Source of the DNA: an uncultured bacterium
GTDB taxonomy: Bacteria > Chloroflexota > Anaerolineae > J036 > Brachytrichaceae
DNA length: 64,000 nt
Direction of reading: 5' to 3'
Assembly: GCA_903921365.1 (NCBI GenBank)
Contig: CAIXPS010000101.1
Coordinates: forward strand, 17,615-81,614
The notes below the pieces were generated by a model, which saw nothing but the letters and a program-made list of their open reading frames with translations, was not told where the DNA came from and searched no databases. The position numbers were made by a program, and so were the translations under genes. Positions 1-8,506 of the stretch are shown here, one piece after another. Each line of letters opens with the position of its first letter. Within the stretch, counting starts at the first letter, position 1.

Positions 1-39
1 CAGTTTGAGAAAATCTCGTCGGGAAATGTGCTTTTTCAT
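1..39 (-). CDS. N-terminus of a Tat-exported protein (partial)
   Basis: Only the first 13 codons lie in the window; the gene continues past its left edge. The peptide reads MKKHISRRDFLKL, a textbook twin-arginine signal start (S-R-R-x-F-L-K), so the product is expected to be exported folded, often as a cofactor-containing enzyme. An AGGAGA ribosome-binding site sits about 5 bases before the ATG at 37-39. It starts 28 bases after the stop of the giant secreted protein on the same strand, so the two may be co-transcribed. The mature function cannot be seen. A tatA gene is present at 25 kb. Confidence 0.6.
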   Translation of the reverse strand, partial: MKKHISRRDFLKL

Positions 40-67
40 CTCTTCTCCTGTTCAGTGCCTGATGCTG

Positions 68-3000
68 CTAAGGCAGCGTCGCTCCTCTAAAGTCATCGAT
101 ACGCGCGCCGGCTGGGAGCTGGATGCCGATCCTTCCAGTAGTGGTGAAGCTCGATGTCGCGGTCAGGCCGAGGTAAGTCGCGTTCTGCCACACATCCACC
201 GACCCATCCGCGTTTGCAACCGCTGTCAGACGGTCGCCCGTCGCATAGGTTGCAGTGAATGTGCCGATCGGTGTATACGTTGCAGCCAGGGTGTTTCCAT
301 CCGTCGTCGTCTCGACGATGACTTGTCCTGCGCTGTAACGCACTCGAATGAAACTCGCCGGACTAGTCGTCGTCCCTACGCCGTTGGTTACTTTCAGCAG
401 CAGGCTCGAATCACTCAACGGCGCCGCCGGTGATCCTGCACTCTGTGTAAAGGTAAACGCAGTTCCCTGATGCAGGCCAAAAGTCGCGCCAGGCGCCACT
501 GCGCTATTCCAAATCGCCTGACCTGCCAGGACGGCAGAGGCCTGGTTGGTATTTACCTGGATGGCGCCGAGGCCAATTAGGAGCGCCTGACTCCAACTGG
601 CGCCAAGGCTATTCTGGTTAACACGGTTGAAAGTATCCAGAACTGTCAGAGCGGGCAGTGCTTTGGCAATCAAGTCGGTATCGGTCGCGGTGTTGTTGCC
701 GGGGTACGGGTCAATGACGCTGGGCGTGACTTGCGGAGTCACGTTGGCGGTATCAACAAGCGTCCCTGTCGCGAGAGCAGACAGCGTCGTCACTGCCGTG
801 TAGGTCGCAGTAGCGCCAGCAGGAAGGGCAACCGTGCCTGTTCTGTTATTGCCAGTGCCGCCTGTCGCACAACTTGAGCCCGGAGCGACCGAGCATATCC
901 AACGGCTGACGGTGAGTGACGACGGGAAGGAGTCGTTCATGCTGGCGCCCACGACCGCATCTGGGCCAATGTTGGTCACAAGGACGGTGTAGGTAACCAC
1001 ACTGCCAGGGAGAACGATTGCCTTATTGTCAGTGACGCTGATGGCGAGGTCGGCTGTCGGAATCGAGTCGATGTCAGTCGCCGTATTGTTAACCGTATTC
1101 CGGTCTGTGAAACCGACTGGCGCAGCGACGACGGCGATGTTTTCAACGGCATCGAACGCGCTTGGCGCCACTGTGGCGCGAGCGATGAATGTCGCTCGTC
1201 CGCCCGCCAACAGGTTGACCGTCCGGCTGATGTTGACGCTGCCGCTAGCCACGATACAACTGGACCCTGCGGTTGCAGTGCACGTCCAGGTGACGCCGCT
1301 CAGTGTGGCCGGGAAGTCGTCGGTGACGCCGACGCCATTGATGTTGTAGATGCTGCTATTGGTGACGATGATCGTGTACGTAATCTGGGTTCCCGGCGTC
1401 ACAACAGTCCGCCCATCGGTCTTCGAGATCGCAAGATCGGCCAACGCTGGAACCTCATCTGCGCCGATATCGAATGCGCCGAACGCCGGGCGGGAATCCC
1501 TGTCGATGTCGAACGCCGGGGCTGCCAGGTTAGCCAGGGGCTGCTGATAGGCAGGCACTGCCACAGAAGCAACACCTGTGTTGTACGCTGGCGATGCTGA
1601 CCCCACCAGATGGTAGTCGGCCAATAGGTCGGGCGGCAGGTCAACGGTGACCATGATGGCGCCGACGTAGTTGATGTTGTTTCGCCATGGGGCAAACGCG
1701 ACCGAGATATCGTAGGTCGAACTCACCAGTGGATCCGCGGTGATATTCGTCGCAACACCCACGCCATCACCCACCTGGATGATTGAGTAAGTCGGAGCCA
1801 GCACACCGGCGCCATCGGCTACGCCCAGATCCCAGTGGTTAATCGGGGTCGTATCGCTGATCGCGCCAAGACCCGTCACAACCCCCAGGCCGCGCGTGCC
1901 GGCACGGTTATCCCAGAAAATATCATTGAACAACAATGGCTTGCTGAAGAGCGGCGAGCCTGCCGGCAGCGTAGCCTGCAACATCGTGCTGTTGCCCGAT
2001 GTTGAAAGACCCGCCGGCGCCGGTGAGCCGTTGCTGGTCACGGCCGTTGCCGTGGTCAGGTTCTTCATGATCGTGTTGTTGTAGATGCGCACATTCGGCG
2101 AATCATTCAAGGCGATGCCGCCGCCCTCATGCGTGGAGATGTTGTTGACAATGATGTTGTTGTAGACGTTGTACTGGAAGTTGCCGGCCATCAGGAACCT
2201 CAGGCCGCCGCCATCGTCATTGCCCAGATTGCTCTGGATAAGGTTGTTATAGATGTCCACCGGGCCAGCGCCTGGCGACAGGGTTGGCGTAATGATCACG
2301 GGAATGCAGTTCGGGTCGTCCGGATTAGTCGTCTCGCAGACTGGCGGCGGGTTGATCACCGTAACGATGCTGGCGGGGAGTTGACCGGACACCATGATGC
2401 CGCCGCCTTCGTCGTACGACTGGTTGAAGTAGACGCGGTTGTCATGGATCTTGCCATTCGGGCTCAAACCATAAGCGGTGAGACCGCCGCCGTATTCGGC
2501 AGAGAAGTTGCCGCAAATGTCGTTGTGCGCAACTTCGTACCCATCTGTGCCGGCGTAGATACCCACTGCGCCAGCGAGGTTGGTGCCAGAGTTGGCGAAA
2601 ATCCGGTTGTTCACGATGCGCAGGTTTTCGTTGTGCTGATTCGTATCAGGCTCGACCAGGTCGGGTGTGCCGATGCGGATGGAGCCATACGAACTGCTGT
2701 TGCCCTGGATTGTGTTGTTCGTGATCTGCAGGTTGTGAATGTAGGCGTTGGCAAAGATCGCGCCGCCCTGGTTGAGGGTATTGGCCTGACCCTGCTGGTC
2801 GCCGTTGCGGATATCAAAGCCGTCGATGGCCGCGTTAAACGCCGCGGTGTACTGTGTCTCGTTTTGGGCAAGTAAGTAGATCACCTGGCCATCAGACACA
2901 GTCTGGTTGCCAACCCAGATCATGGGGCCAATCCTGGCATACCAGGCAGTCGCCAGATCCGAATCGCCACCAAAAGCGCTCCCGTCGATAATCGAGCCGG

Positions 3001-6000
3001 GCACAGGGGGCGTCGTATCAGAATACACACCGCCGGGGCCAACGCCTTGCAACTTGATAGGGGCATTGATGATCAGGTTCTCGTAGTACGCGCCGCGACC
3101 GTTGTAGCGTGGATTCGTCAGGTCCGGCGCACCAGGGTAAACCACGACCAGAGCATCACCAGGGCTTGCAACCGCCGCATCAATTGCGTTCTGAATCACG
3201 GTATATGTCTGGCTTGGGCCAACCTCGTAGACAGTAGGCTGGTAACCAATCACCGACACCGTTCCAACGCGGAAGTTGTCAACACGGGCGCCGGTTGGAA
3301 GCTGTATGCCAAGCCGGCCGCCGCCTGTGAAGGTAGTCGCAGCCGAGTGGCCCACAATCGAGGTGACGTTGGCTGCGCTTGACTTGCGCACATCGACTGA
3401 GCCGTCAGCGTTTGCAATAGCTGTCAACGTATCGCGCGTTGCAAAGGTCACTGGGAAAGCATTGACCTGCGCGTAGTTGATCCCGGCGTTGTCGGTCGTT
3501 TCAACAATGACCCGATTGGGGCCGGTCGCATAGCGCACACGGATATAGTTGGTTGGCGCAGCGGCTGTGCCGCCGCTTGCCTTTAAGATGAGGCTGGAAC
3601 CATTTACGGGCGCAGCAGGGGCGCCCGCAGTCTGTGTAAAGGTAAATGAGGCGCCCTGCACCGACCCGTAAACATTGGTCGGGCCGTTCCATATCGCCAG
3701 ACCACTTGCGACTGCCCTAGCCTGGTTGCCGTTCAATTGGATGAAGGCCGACCCGAGCAGAATCGTCTGGCTCCAGTTCGTGCCGAGCGTAGTCGCATTC
3801 ACACGGTTAAAGTCATCCAGCACCGGGCTGAGCGAGAACGGTGTATCACCGATGACGTGGTAGGTCAACCCATTGATCGTGACAAGACCAGCGTTGGTCC
3901 GGACGGTCAACTGTTGTGCGCCGCGCGCGGTGGTCGATGGGACCATGACCTGGATCACGCGATCGCTCCACGACTGGACTTGCAAGGGCAAATTGCCCAG
4001 CAACACCTGTCCGGCGGCGGCGCCGAAGCCAATTCCGGTGATCGTGAACGTGGCATTCACGGCGGTATTGCGGAAGTCCGCGTACGGCTTGGATACCGCG
4101 AAGAGCTGCGGCACAAAGTCTGACAGTTTGCAGCTTGGGGAGTAATTGAACTGGCCGCCAGGCAACTGGGCGAGCGTGCGCACCTGCGTTGGCGCGTTGT
4201 CCGCAGGGATCAGCAAGCCAGGCAGTGTCTCGAACTCGGTCGCGATGGTGCGGAATTGCGGATTGTAGTTCGCATTCAGCCGGCCTGGGATGCCGGGATC
4301 GTTACCGACGAAACGATACAGGTTGGCGCATACACCAGATGGCGTCGGGCAGCTGATGCGGTTCGACGACGGCAGAAGCACATCGTACAAGCCGCTGTAA
4401 TCGGTCTCAACAGTGGTGATCAGCCGGTTCTCAAAATCATAGATACCGACGGGAGCGAAAGGCACGCCAGCTTTTTCGCCAAAGTCCAGCGACTTTGGAT
4501 CTGTCGAATAGTTGAGGTCGTCAACGAGCAACCCCCACAGACGCGCTGGCTGCTGGATATCGGTGAACAAGTTAAAGTTGGGTGCAACAGATCGGCCATT
4601 GCTGACAGTGACCAGCTTGGTGGTGCACAGCGGTCGCGGCTGACCCTCATAATAGGTTCCGACGGCGGCGACATAATCCGGATTATGTACGGGTGTTGAG
4701 GATGTGACAACGATGCCGTTCGTCAGGGTTATTGGGCCATAGTTATCTGTGCCGAAGCCTTCAAGGTCCACTGTGTGCAGCGGCCCGACGCATTCGGGCG
4801 GTGGAATCTGCGGGATAAACTGGTCGCCAGTAAAGATGTTGATATCCTCTTCTTTGGTGACCTTATACTGAGGTTTGCCGACGGCATCCTTAGGAATATT
4901 CACTTCGACGAGGTAATCAGCAGGCGTCAATTCCTGGAAAGTACCGCCAACACAAACTGGTTTCGAGGGATCCGTAGCATCGAGTGTCCCTGTATAACAG
5001 GCGCTCCCAAAGCTATAGTTGCCATCGACAGTCGAATATCCCGACTGGAATTGCACACCCATCAATGGCGCTTCGAGGCAGTCGGTGGGCGACTTTGTGA
5101 CCTGCTGCCCAGCTGGATAAGCCAACGGCGCATTATTGACGTCACGAGGAATGCAATTGCCGTCCCCATTGACATTGTGATTGAAGCCCGGCCGGCGCCA
5201 GGTTTCGGACACATACGTATTGAGTAGCTTTCCCTTGGCAAGCGAACCATCTTTGGCGAGTTCGTAGCGACCAGTCGCGTCGCATGGAGTTCCTGCGTTC
5301 GTGCCACAGGCAACGGGTGGATATAGGCTCACAGTCACGTTTGGAATACCTGGCTGCCAGACTTCAACTACTGCGTAACGCGGATCATATTCGTTGCGGG
5401 TGGTGTCAAAACTGACCGTACCGACAATTCCACCGTTGCGCGGATCAACCCCACCGCTTTTTCCATCCGCGTCATAAGGGTGCACGCCCCAGTCCAGGCG
5501 GCCGCCCAGACCAATGACGGGCAGGAAACTCACGTCTACACCTCTGCCCAGAATCGTTGTAGGCGAGGGTTGGTTGTCCGCCTGCCATGTCACGCCAGTG
5601 GTGTAATAAGCATCGGTATAGGCCTCTTCCACCAGCCATTGCGTGAGCGGATAGGCATTCTCCATATAGTAGTAGCCACTCTGGTCGGTGAAGACAGTCG
5701 TGGCGCCGCGATCGCTCAACGAGTTATCGCGCTTCTTAACCGCTATAGGATAATGCGCAACGCCTTTCTCGCCTGGGTCCATGATTCCGTTGCGGTTGTC
5801 ATCCTGGAATACATAACCCTCAAGGGTAGTCCACCAACCTGTAGTGGAGAGCAGACCCAGGTTTACCGCCTCGCCGTTGTGAACTGAAAGATTCTTGGTC
5901 TGAATAATATAGTTCTGTGGTTCGTCCCAGTAGGTCAATGTGTAATCGCCATCCGGAACATTCGGGATGGTGAACGAGCCATCGGCGTTGCCATGGACAA

Positions 6001-7300
6001 CGTAGAGTGTTGTGTCGCCTTGCTGCAGATCGCTCAATGCAAGCCAGGGCTTGACAATTGGCTTAAATGGGCGCGCGCCAAGAATGCCAGGATCGACCAG
6101 GAGACCGCCGCTTGGCGGGACATAAAGCTTATACGCCTCGACGATGCCGGAGATCGAACCAGTTGTAGGGGCAGCGGTAAGACCGGGGTTCTTCCATACA
6201 TTGCCAATAACCGGAGCTGGCACAAACCCGAAGATGATCGCAGGATATGGTTCGCCGGCGACAACAAACTCAGTATCGTAACCGGTCGCGCCTTCCATCA
6301 CCCAGGCATCCCAGTCATGGTTGCCTTCGAGCGTGGTCGTTTGAATCCAATGCGAGCCATCCGGCGCTGTGGCCGATAATCCATAGCGGTTTGGGCCAAC
6401 ATGTGGGATCACCAGGTCGCCATTTACGTCGCTCAAGCATTTTCCACCCATCACTGCAATAACAGGCAATTGGTTCGCGTCGAGGAAGGTGTTCGAGATC
6501 ACATGCGTCACCGGATCCTCGCCCACGTACTTGGTGCAGAGCGGGTGACCATAGATATCATTCGTCACTTCGCCAATATAGTCCTGGATATGCCCCTGGA
6601 AACCTGCCAGTCCCACTTCAGCGGGCTCATCCGGAGCGCCGTTTGTGGGAGAAACATCCGCAAACACTCTTGCGCGGATGGTGGCATCCGGCACTGGATG
6701 CGGCTGCAACTCTACTGTGAGCAAACCAGGCGATTCCAATGGAATGCTGAAGTGCTTGCCATCAAGCTTGTAACCATCAGAACTAACCGATATCAGATAA
6801 CGCCCAGGCGGAAGTGTCAAACCGGCAGCAAAGTCATTTTGGTCGCCCTGGGTATAGATAGGGGCTGTTGAGCGCGCGCCGGCAACCGATACCCAGTTGC
6901 ATGAATCAGGATATCCTGCATCTTCCGGTGAGCATCCCGTCCCTGGCGCAGGACTACGCTGTCCGGTTGTTGCGGTATTGTCGATATTAATAAGATACTT
7001 AAACGTGGTGATCGCGGCGCCTGCCGTCACACCTGTTCCTCCAAATGCGCGCGGTTCGGTGCGCGCACTCTGCACAGCCAGTTGAATGGTGCTGGTGGGA
7101 GTATGAATCACTGGCGTAGTTTCAGTAACGAGCGCCGATAGGCCAGCCATAATAAGGGGAAGGAATACATGGATGCCGCCAATTCCCGGGTTCGGGCTAA
7201 CGGTCACGGGCGCCGCGGTCACATTCAAGGAAGATGCACCCACGATAAACACCGTGACGACACTCATTACAGCCCTAAGCGCGCGTCTTCTCAATAACAT
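68..7300 (-). CDS. Giant secreted mosaic protein (SdrD-like, IPT, beta-helix, DUF11 domains)
   Basis: This 2410-residue protein is a probable cell-surface or extracellular structural/adhesive protein. An N-terminal signal peptide (arginine-rich start, hydrophobic stretch, VTAAP cleavage region near residue 30) is followed by a carboxypeptidase-regulatory-like domain (about 380-480) and an SdrD-type B domain with the GYVFQDDNRNG...GE motif (about 492-600). Then come further beta-rich segments and an IPT/TIG fold (about 1080-1150). Next are a jellyroll-like module starting DDFNRVNATTLG (about 1165-1350), a right-handed beta-helix region rich in NNxIxxN repeats (about 1365-1830), and two DUF11 repeats starting DLAIS (about 1950 and 2085). 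A second copy of the jellyroll module (about 2217-2410) ends the protein. A GAGGAG ribosome-binding site precedes the ATG. No membrane anchor is visible at the C-terminus. A sequence HVFLPLIMA near residue 45 resembles the Tyr-Leu-Pro motif seen at the C-termini of other exported proteins here. Substrate or ligand is unknown. Confidence 0.85.
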   Translation of the reverse strand: MLLRRRALRAVMSVVTVFIVGASSLNVTAAPVTVSPNPGIGGIHVFLPLIMAGLSALVTETTPVIHTPTSTIQLAVQSARTEPRAFGGTGVTAGAAITTFKYLINIDNTATTGQRSPAPGTGCSPEDAGYPDSCNWVSVAGARSTAPIYTQGDQNDFAAGLTLPPGRYLISVSSDGYKLDGKHFSIPLESPGLLTVELQPHPVPDATIRARVFADVSPTNGAPDEPAEVGLAGFQGHIQDYIGEVTNDIYGHPLCTKYVGEDPVTHVISNTFLDANQLPVIAVMGGKCLSDVNGDLVIPHVGPNRYGLSATAPDGSHWIQTTTLEGNHDWDAWVMEGATGYDTEFVVAGEPYPAIIFGFVPAPVIGNVWKNPGLTAAPTTGSISGIVEAYKLYVPPSGGLLVDPGILGARPFKPIVKPWLALSDLQQGDTTLYVVHGNADGSFTIPNVPDGDYTLTYWDEPQNYIIQTKNLSVHNGEAVNLGLLSTTGWWTTLEGYVFQDDNRNGIMDPGEKGVAHYPIAVKKRDNSLSDRGATTVFTDQSGYYYMENAYPLTQWLVEEAYTDAYYTTGVTWQADNQPSPTTILGRGVDVSFLPVIGLGGRLDWGVHPYDADGKSGGVDPRNGGIVGTVSFDTTRNEYDPRYAVVEVWQPGIPNVTVSLYPPVACGTNAGTPCDATGRYELAKDGSLAKGKLLNTYVSETWRRPGFNHNVNGDGNCIPRDVNNAPLAYPAGQQVTKSPTDCLEAPLMGVQFQSGYSTVDGNYSFGSACYTGTLDATDPSKPVCVGGTFQELTPADYLVEVNIPKDAVGKPQYKVTKEEDINIFTGDQFIPQIPPPECVGPLHTVDLEGFGTDNYGPITLTNGIVVTSSTPVHNPDYVAAVGTYYEGQPRPLCTTKLVTVSNGRSVAPNFNLFTDIQQPARLWGLLVDDLNYSTDPKSLDFGEKAGVPFAPVGIYDFENRLITTVETDYSGLYDVLLPSSNRISCPTPSGVCANLYRFVGNDPGIPGRLNANYNPQFRTIATEFETLPGLLIPADNAPTQVRTLAQLPGGQFNYSPSCKLSDFVPQLFAVSKPYADFRNTAVNATFTITGIGFGAAAGQVLLGNLPLQVQSWSDRVIQVMVPSTTARGAQQLTVRTNAGLVTINGLTYHVIGDTPFSLSPVLDDFNRVNATTLGTNWSQTILLGSAFIQLNGNQARAVASGLAIWNGPTNVYGSVQGASFTFTQTAGAPAAPVNGSSLILKASGGTAAAPTNYIRVRYATGPNRVIVETTDNAGINYAQVNAFPVTFATRDTLTAIANADGSVDVRKSSAANVTSIVGHSAATTFTGGGRLGIQLPTGARVDNFRVGTVSVIGYQPTVYEVGPSQTYTVIQNAIDAAVASPGDALVVVYPGAPDLTNPRYNGRGAYYENLIINAPIKLQGVGPGGVYSDTTPPVPGSIIDGSAFGGDSDLATAWYARIGPMIWVGNQTVSDGQVIYLLAQNETQYTAAFNAAIDGFDIRNGDQQGQANTLNQGGAIFANAYIHNLQITNNTIQGNSSSYGSIRIGTPDLVEPDTNQHNENLRIVNNRIFANSGTNLAGAVGIYAGTDGYEVAHNDICGNFSAEYGGGLTAYGLSPNGKIHDNRVYFNQSYDEGGGIMVSGQLPASIVTVINPPPVCETTNPDDPNCIPVIITPTLSPGAGPVDIYNNLIQSNLGNDDGGGLRFLMAGNFQYNVYNNIIVNNISTHEGGGIALNDSPNVRIYNNTIMKNLTTATAVTSNGSPAPAGLSTSGNSTMLQATLPAGSPLFSKPLLFNDIFWDNRAGTRGLGVVTGLGAISDTTPINHWDLGVADGAGVLAPTYSIIQVGDGVGVATNITADPLVSSTYDISVAFAPWRNNINYVGAIMVTVDLPPDLLADYHLVGSASPAYNTGVASVAVPAYQQPLANLAAPAFDIDRDSRPAFGAFDIGADEVPALADLAISKTDGRTVVTPGTQITYTIIVTNSSIYNINGVGVTDDFPATLSGVTWTCTATAGSSCIVASGSVNISRTVNLLAGGRATFIARATVAPSAFDAVENIAVVAAPVGFTDRNTVNNTATDIDSIPTADLAISVTDNKAIVLPGSVVTYTVLVTNIGPDAVVGASMNDSFPSSLTVSRWICSVAPGSSCATGGTGNNRTGTVALPAGATATYTAVTTLSALATGTLVDTANVTPQVTPSVIDPYPGNNTATDTDLIAKALPALTVLDTFNRVNQNSLGASWSQALLIGLGAIQVNTNQASAVLAGQAIWNSAVAPGATFGLHQGTAFTFTQSAGSPAAPLSDSSLLLKVTNGVGTTTSPASFIRVRYSAGQVIVETTTDGNTLAATYTPIGTFTATYATGDRLTAVANADGSVDVWQNATYLGLTATSSFTTTGRIGIQLPAGARIDDFRGATLP

Positions 7301-7454
7301 TTAAGTCTCCTCGTATACTCAAACAACACATTCAAAGCGCAGGATTCATTGCCTGTGACCCGCAGGGTCAAATCGCCATCACCTGCCGAACTCGCCTGCC
7401 CCGACATGAAAATAACATGAAACAATTCTCATAATAGCTATGATCTTCAGAAAG

Positions 7455-7498
7455 GTCTGTAGGACGATTGACAAGCAACTGTAAGTATTTGTCCTACA
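7455..7498. promoter_or_regulatory. Inverted repeat upstream of the giant secreted protein gene
   Basis: TGTAGGAC at 7458-7465 is repeated as its exact reverse complement GTCCTACA at 7491-7498. On the minus strand the proximal arm extends to GTCCTACAGAC (7455-7465), about 155 bases before the start of the 2410-residue protein. The same 11-mer occurs at 12681-12691, 90 bases before the other giant secreted protein and in the same orientation relative to it. This is what a shared operator would look like. That the neighbouring NarL/FixJ regulators bind it is inference. Confidence 0.45.
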
Positions 7499-7528
7499 TC
7501 GCGCCTATAGGTAGAGAATCCCTGGATA

Positions 7529-8146
7529 TCACGGTTCCTGTTGGAGCACGTAACGAATGATTTCAGAATTCGAGCGCCACACCATCTTCTGCATGATGCG
7601 CCTCCGATAGGTGCTCACGGTCTTTACGCTTAAAGAGAGCAGCTTGGCAATCTCGGTCACCGTATTGCCATCTCCGATCATCCGCATCACCTCATGCTCG
7701 CGTTCCGACAGCACGGTGTGGGGATGTTGATCGTAAGAATCGGCGCTGATGGATTCTGCCAGCGTAGGGCTGGAGTACTTGCGATGACCCGCCACATGAC
7801 GGATCGCCTCAACAATCTGCTCCGGCGCGCTGTCCTTGGGCAGGTAACCCGCCGCGCCCGCTTTCAGCACGCGTAAGGCATACTGCCTCTCGGGGTGCAT
7901 ACTGAACACGAGCACAGCCATATTCGGGTAAAGCTCTTTGACAGGCTTCAGAATATCAAAGCCACTGCGCCCGGGCATGTTGATATCCAGAATCAACACA
8001 TCGCAGTTTGCCGTCAGCAGCTTGCTCAACGTCTGTTGAGCATCCCCTGCCTCAGCCGCAACCATAATATCGCCCGCTTCAGAGAATATCTGCTTTAGCC
8101 CCTGCCGCACAACCGCGTGATCATCCGCCACAACAACCTTTATCAT
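7529..8146 (-). CDS. Response regulator, NarL/FixJ family
   Basis: This 205-residue two-component response regulator has a receiver domain (residues 1-120) starting MIKVVVADDHAVVR, the acidic pocket DD near residue 9, the phospho-acceptor Asp in DVLILDINMPG (about residue 54) and the conserved Lys in YLPKDS (about 104). The C-terminal LuxR-type helix-turn-helix (about 140-205) contains LSEREHEVMRMIGDGNTVTEIAKLLSLSVKTVSTY. It is expected to bind DNA as a phosphorylated dimer. It lies upstream of, and on the same strand as, the giant secreted protein gene, and is divergent from a histidine kinase gene that has its own second regulator. It may therefore share that kinase or be an orphan. No kinase lies in its own operon in the window. 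Confidence 0.93.
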   Translation of the reverse strand: MIKVVVADDHAVVRQGLKQIFSEAGDIMVAAEAGDAQQTLSKLLTANCDVLILDINMPGRSGFDILKPVKELYPNMAVLVFSMHPERQYALRVLKAGAAGYLPKDSAPEQIVEAIRHVAGHRKYSSPTLAESISADSYDQHPHTVLSEREHEVMRMIGDGNTVTEIAKLLSLSVKTVSTYRRRIMQKMVWRSNSEIIRYVLQQEP

Positions 8147-8506
8147 CTGTGTTCATCCCATAGGCAGGTGGACTTCACGCTAAACAACGACTCTTTTACA
8201 TCTACAAATACAAACATTTACAAACATTAAACCCATTACACTCTACAAAGCACACCGTACAAAGTGCAACAAATGGAGCACAGCAAAACAAACAGAAGTG
8301 GCGGGAGGACATGACAGACCTCAGTCTGGAGCCATGTTCAATGTCAATTCTAAACATAACCTGCCAGGCTGTCATGAGTAAAATGAACCATGTGTGTTGC
8401 CACAAAATAGTCATGATGATCTACAACGGCGTAAAACTTAGCGCGACATCGACGGGTGAGTCAGCATCGTCAATGTTATGTAGACACGTTATGTAGATAT
8501 TGACTT
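8147..8506. promoter_or_regulatory. AT-rich divergent intergenic region with direct repeats
   Basis: This 360-base gap between the divergent response regulator and histidine kinase genes is distinctly AT-rich compared with its flanks. It holds a perfect 10-base direct repeat GTTATGTAGA at 8475-8484 and 8488-8497 with a 3-base spacer, just before the kinase start. It also has an interrupted palindrome CAGACctcaGTCTG at 8314-8327 and a run of ACAAA/ACATT repeats around 8202-8232. I see no credible gene here; a short reverse-strand open frame at 8202-8414 has no coding character. Both promoters must lie in this gap. Confidence 0.5.

Noticed and set aside
2129..2875. 248-codon plus-strand frame inside the giant secreted protein
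   Set aside because: It is a shadow of the beta-helix region; Val/Ala/Asp-biased with no start signal or family.
8202..8414. 70-codon reverse frame in the AT-rich gap
   Set aside because: Cys/Phe-rich with no ribosome site; it probably only reflects AT-rich promoter DNA.
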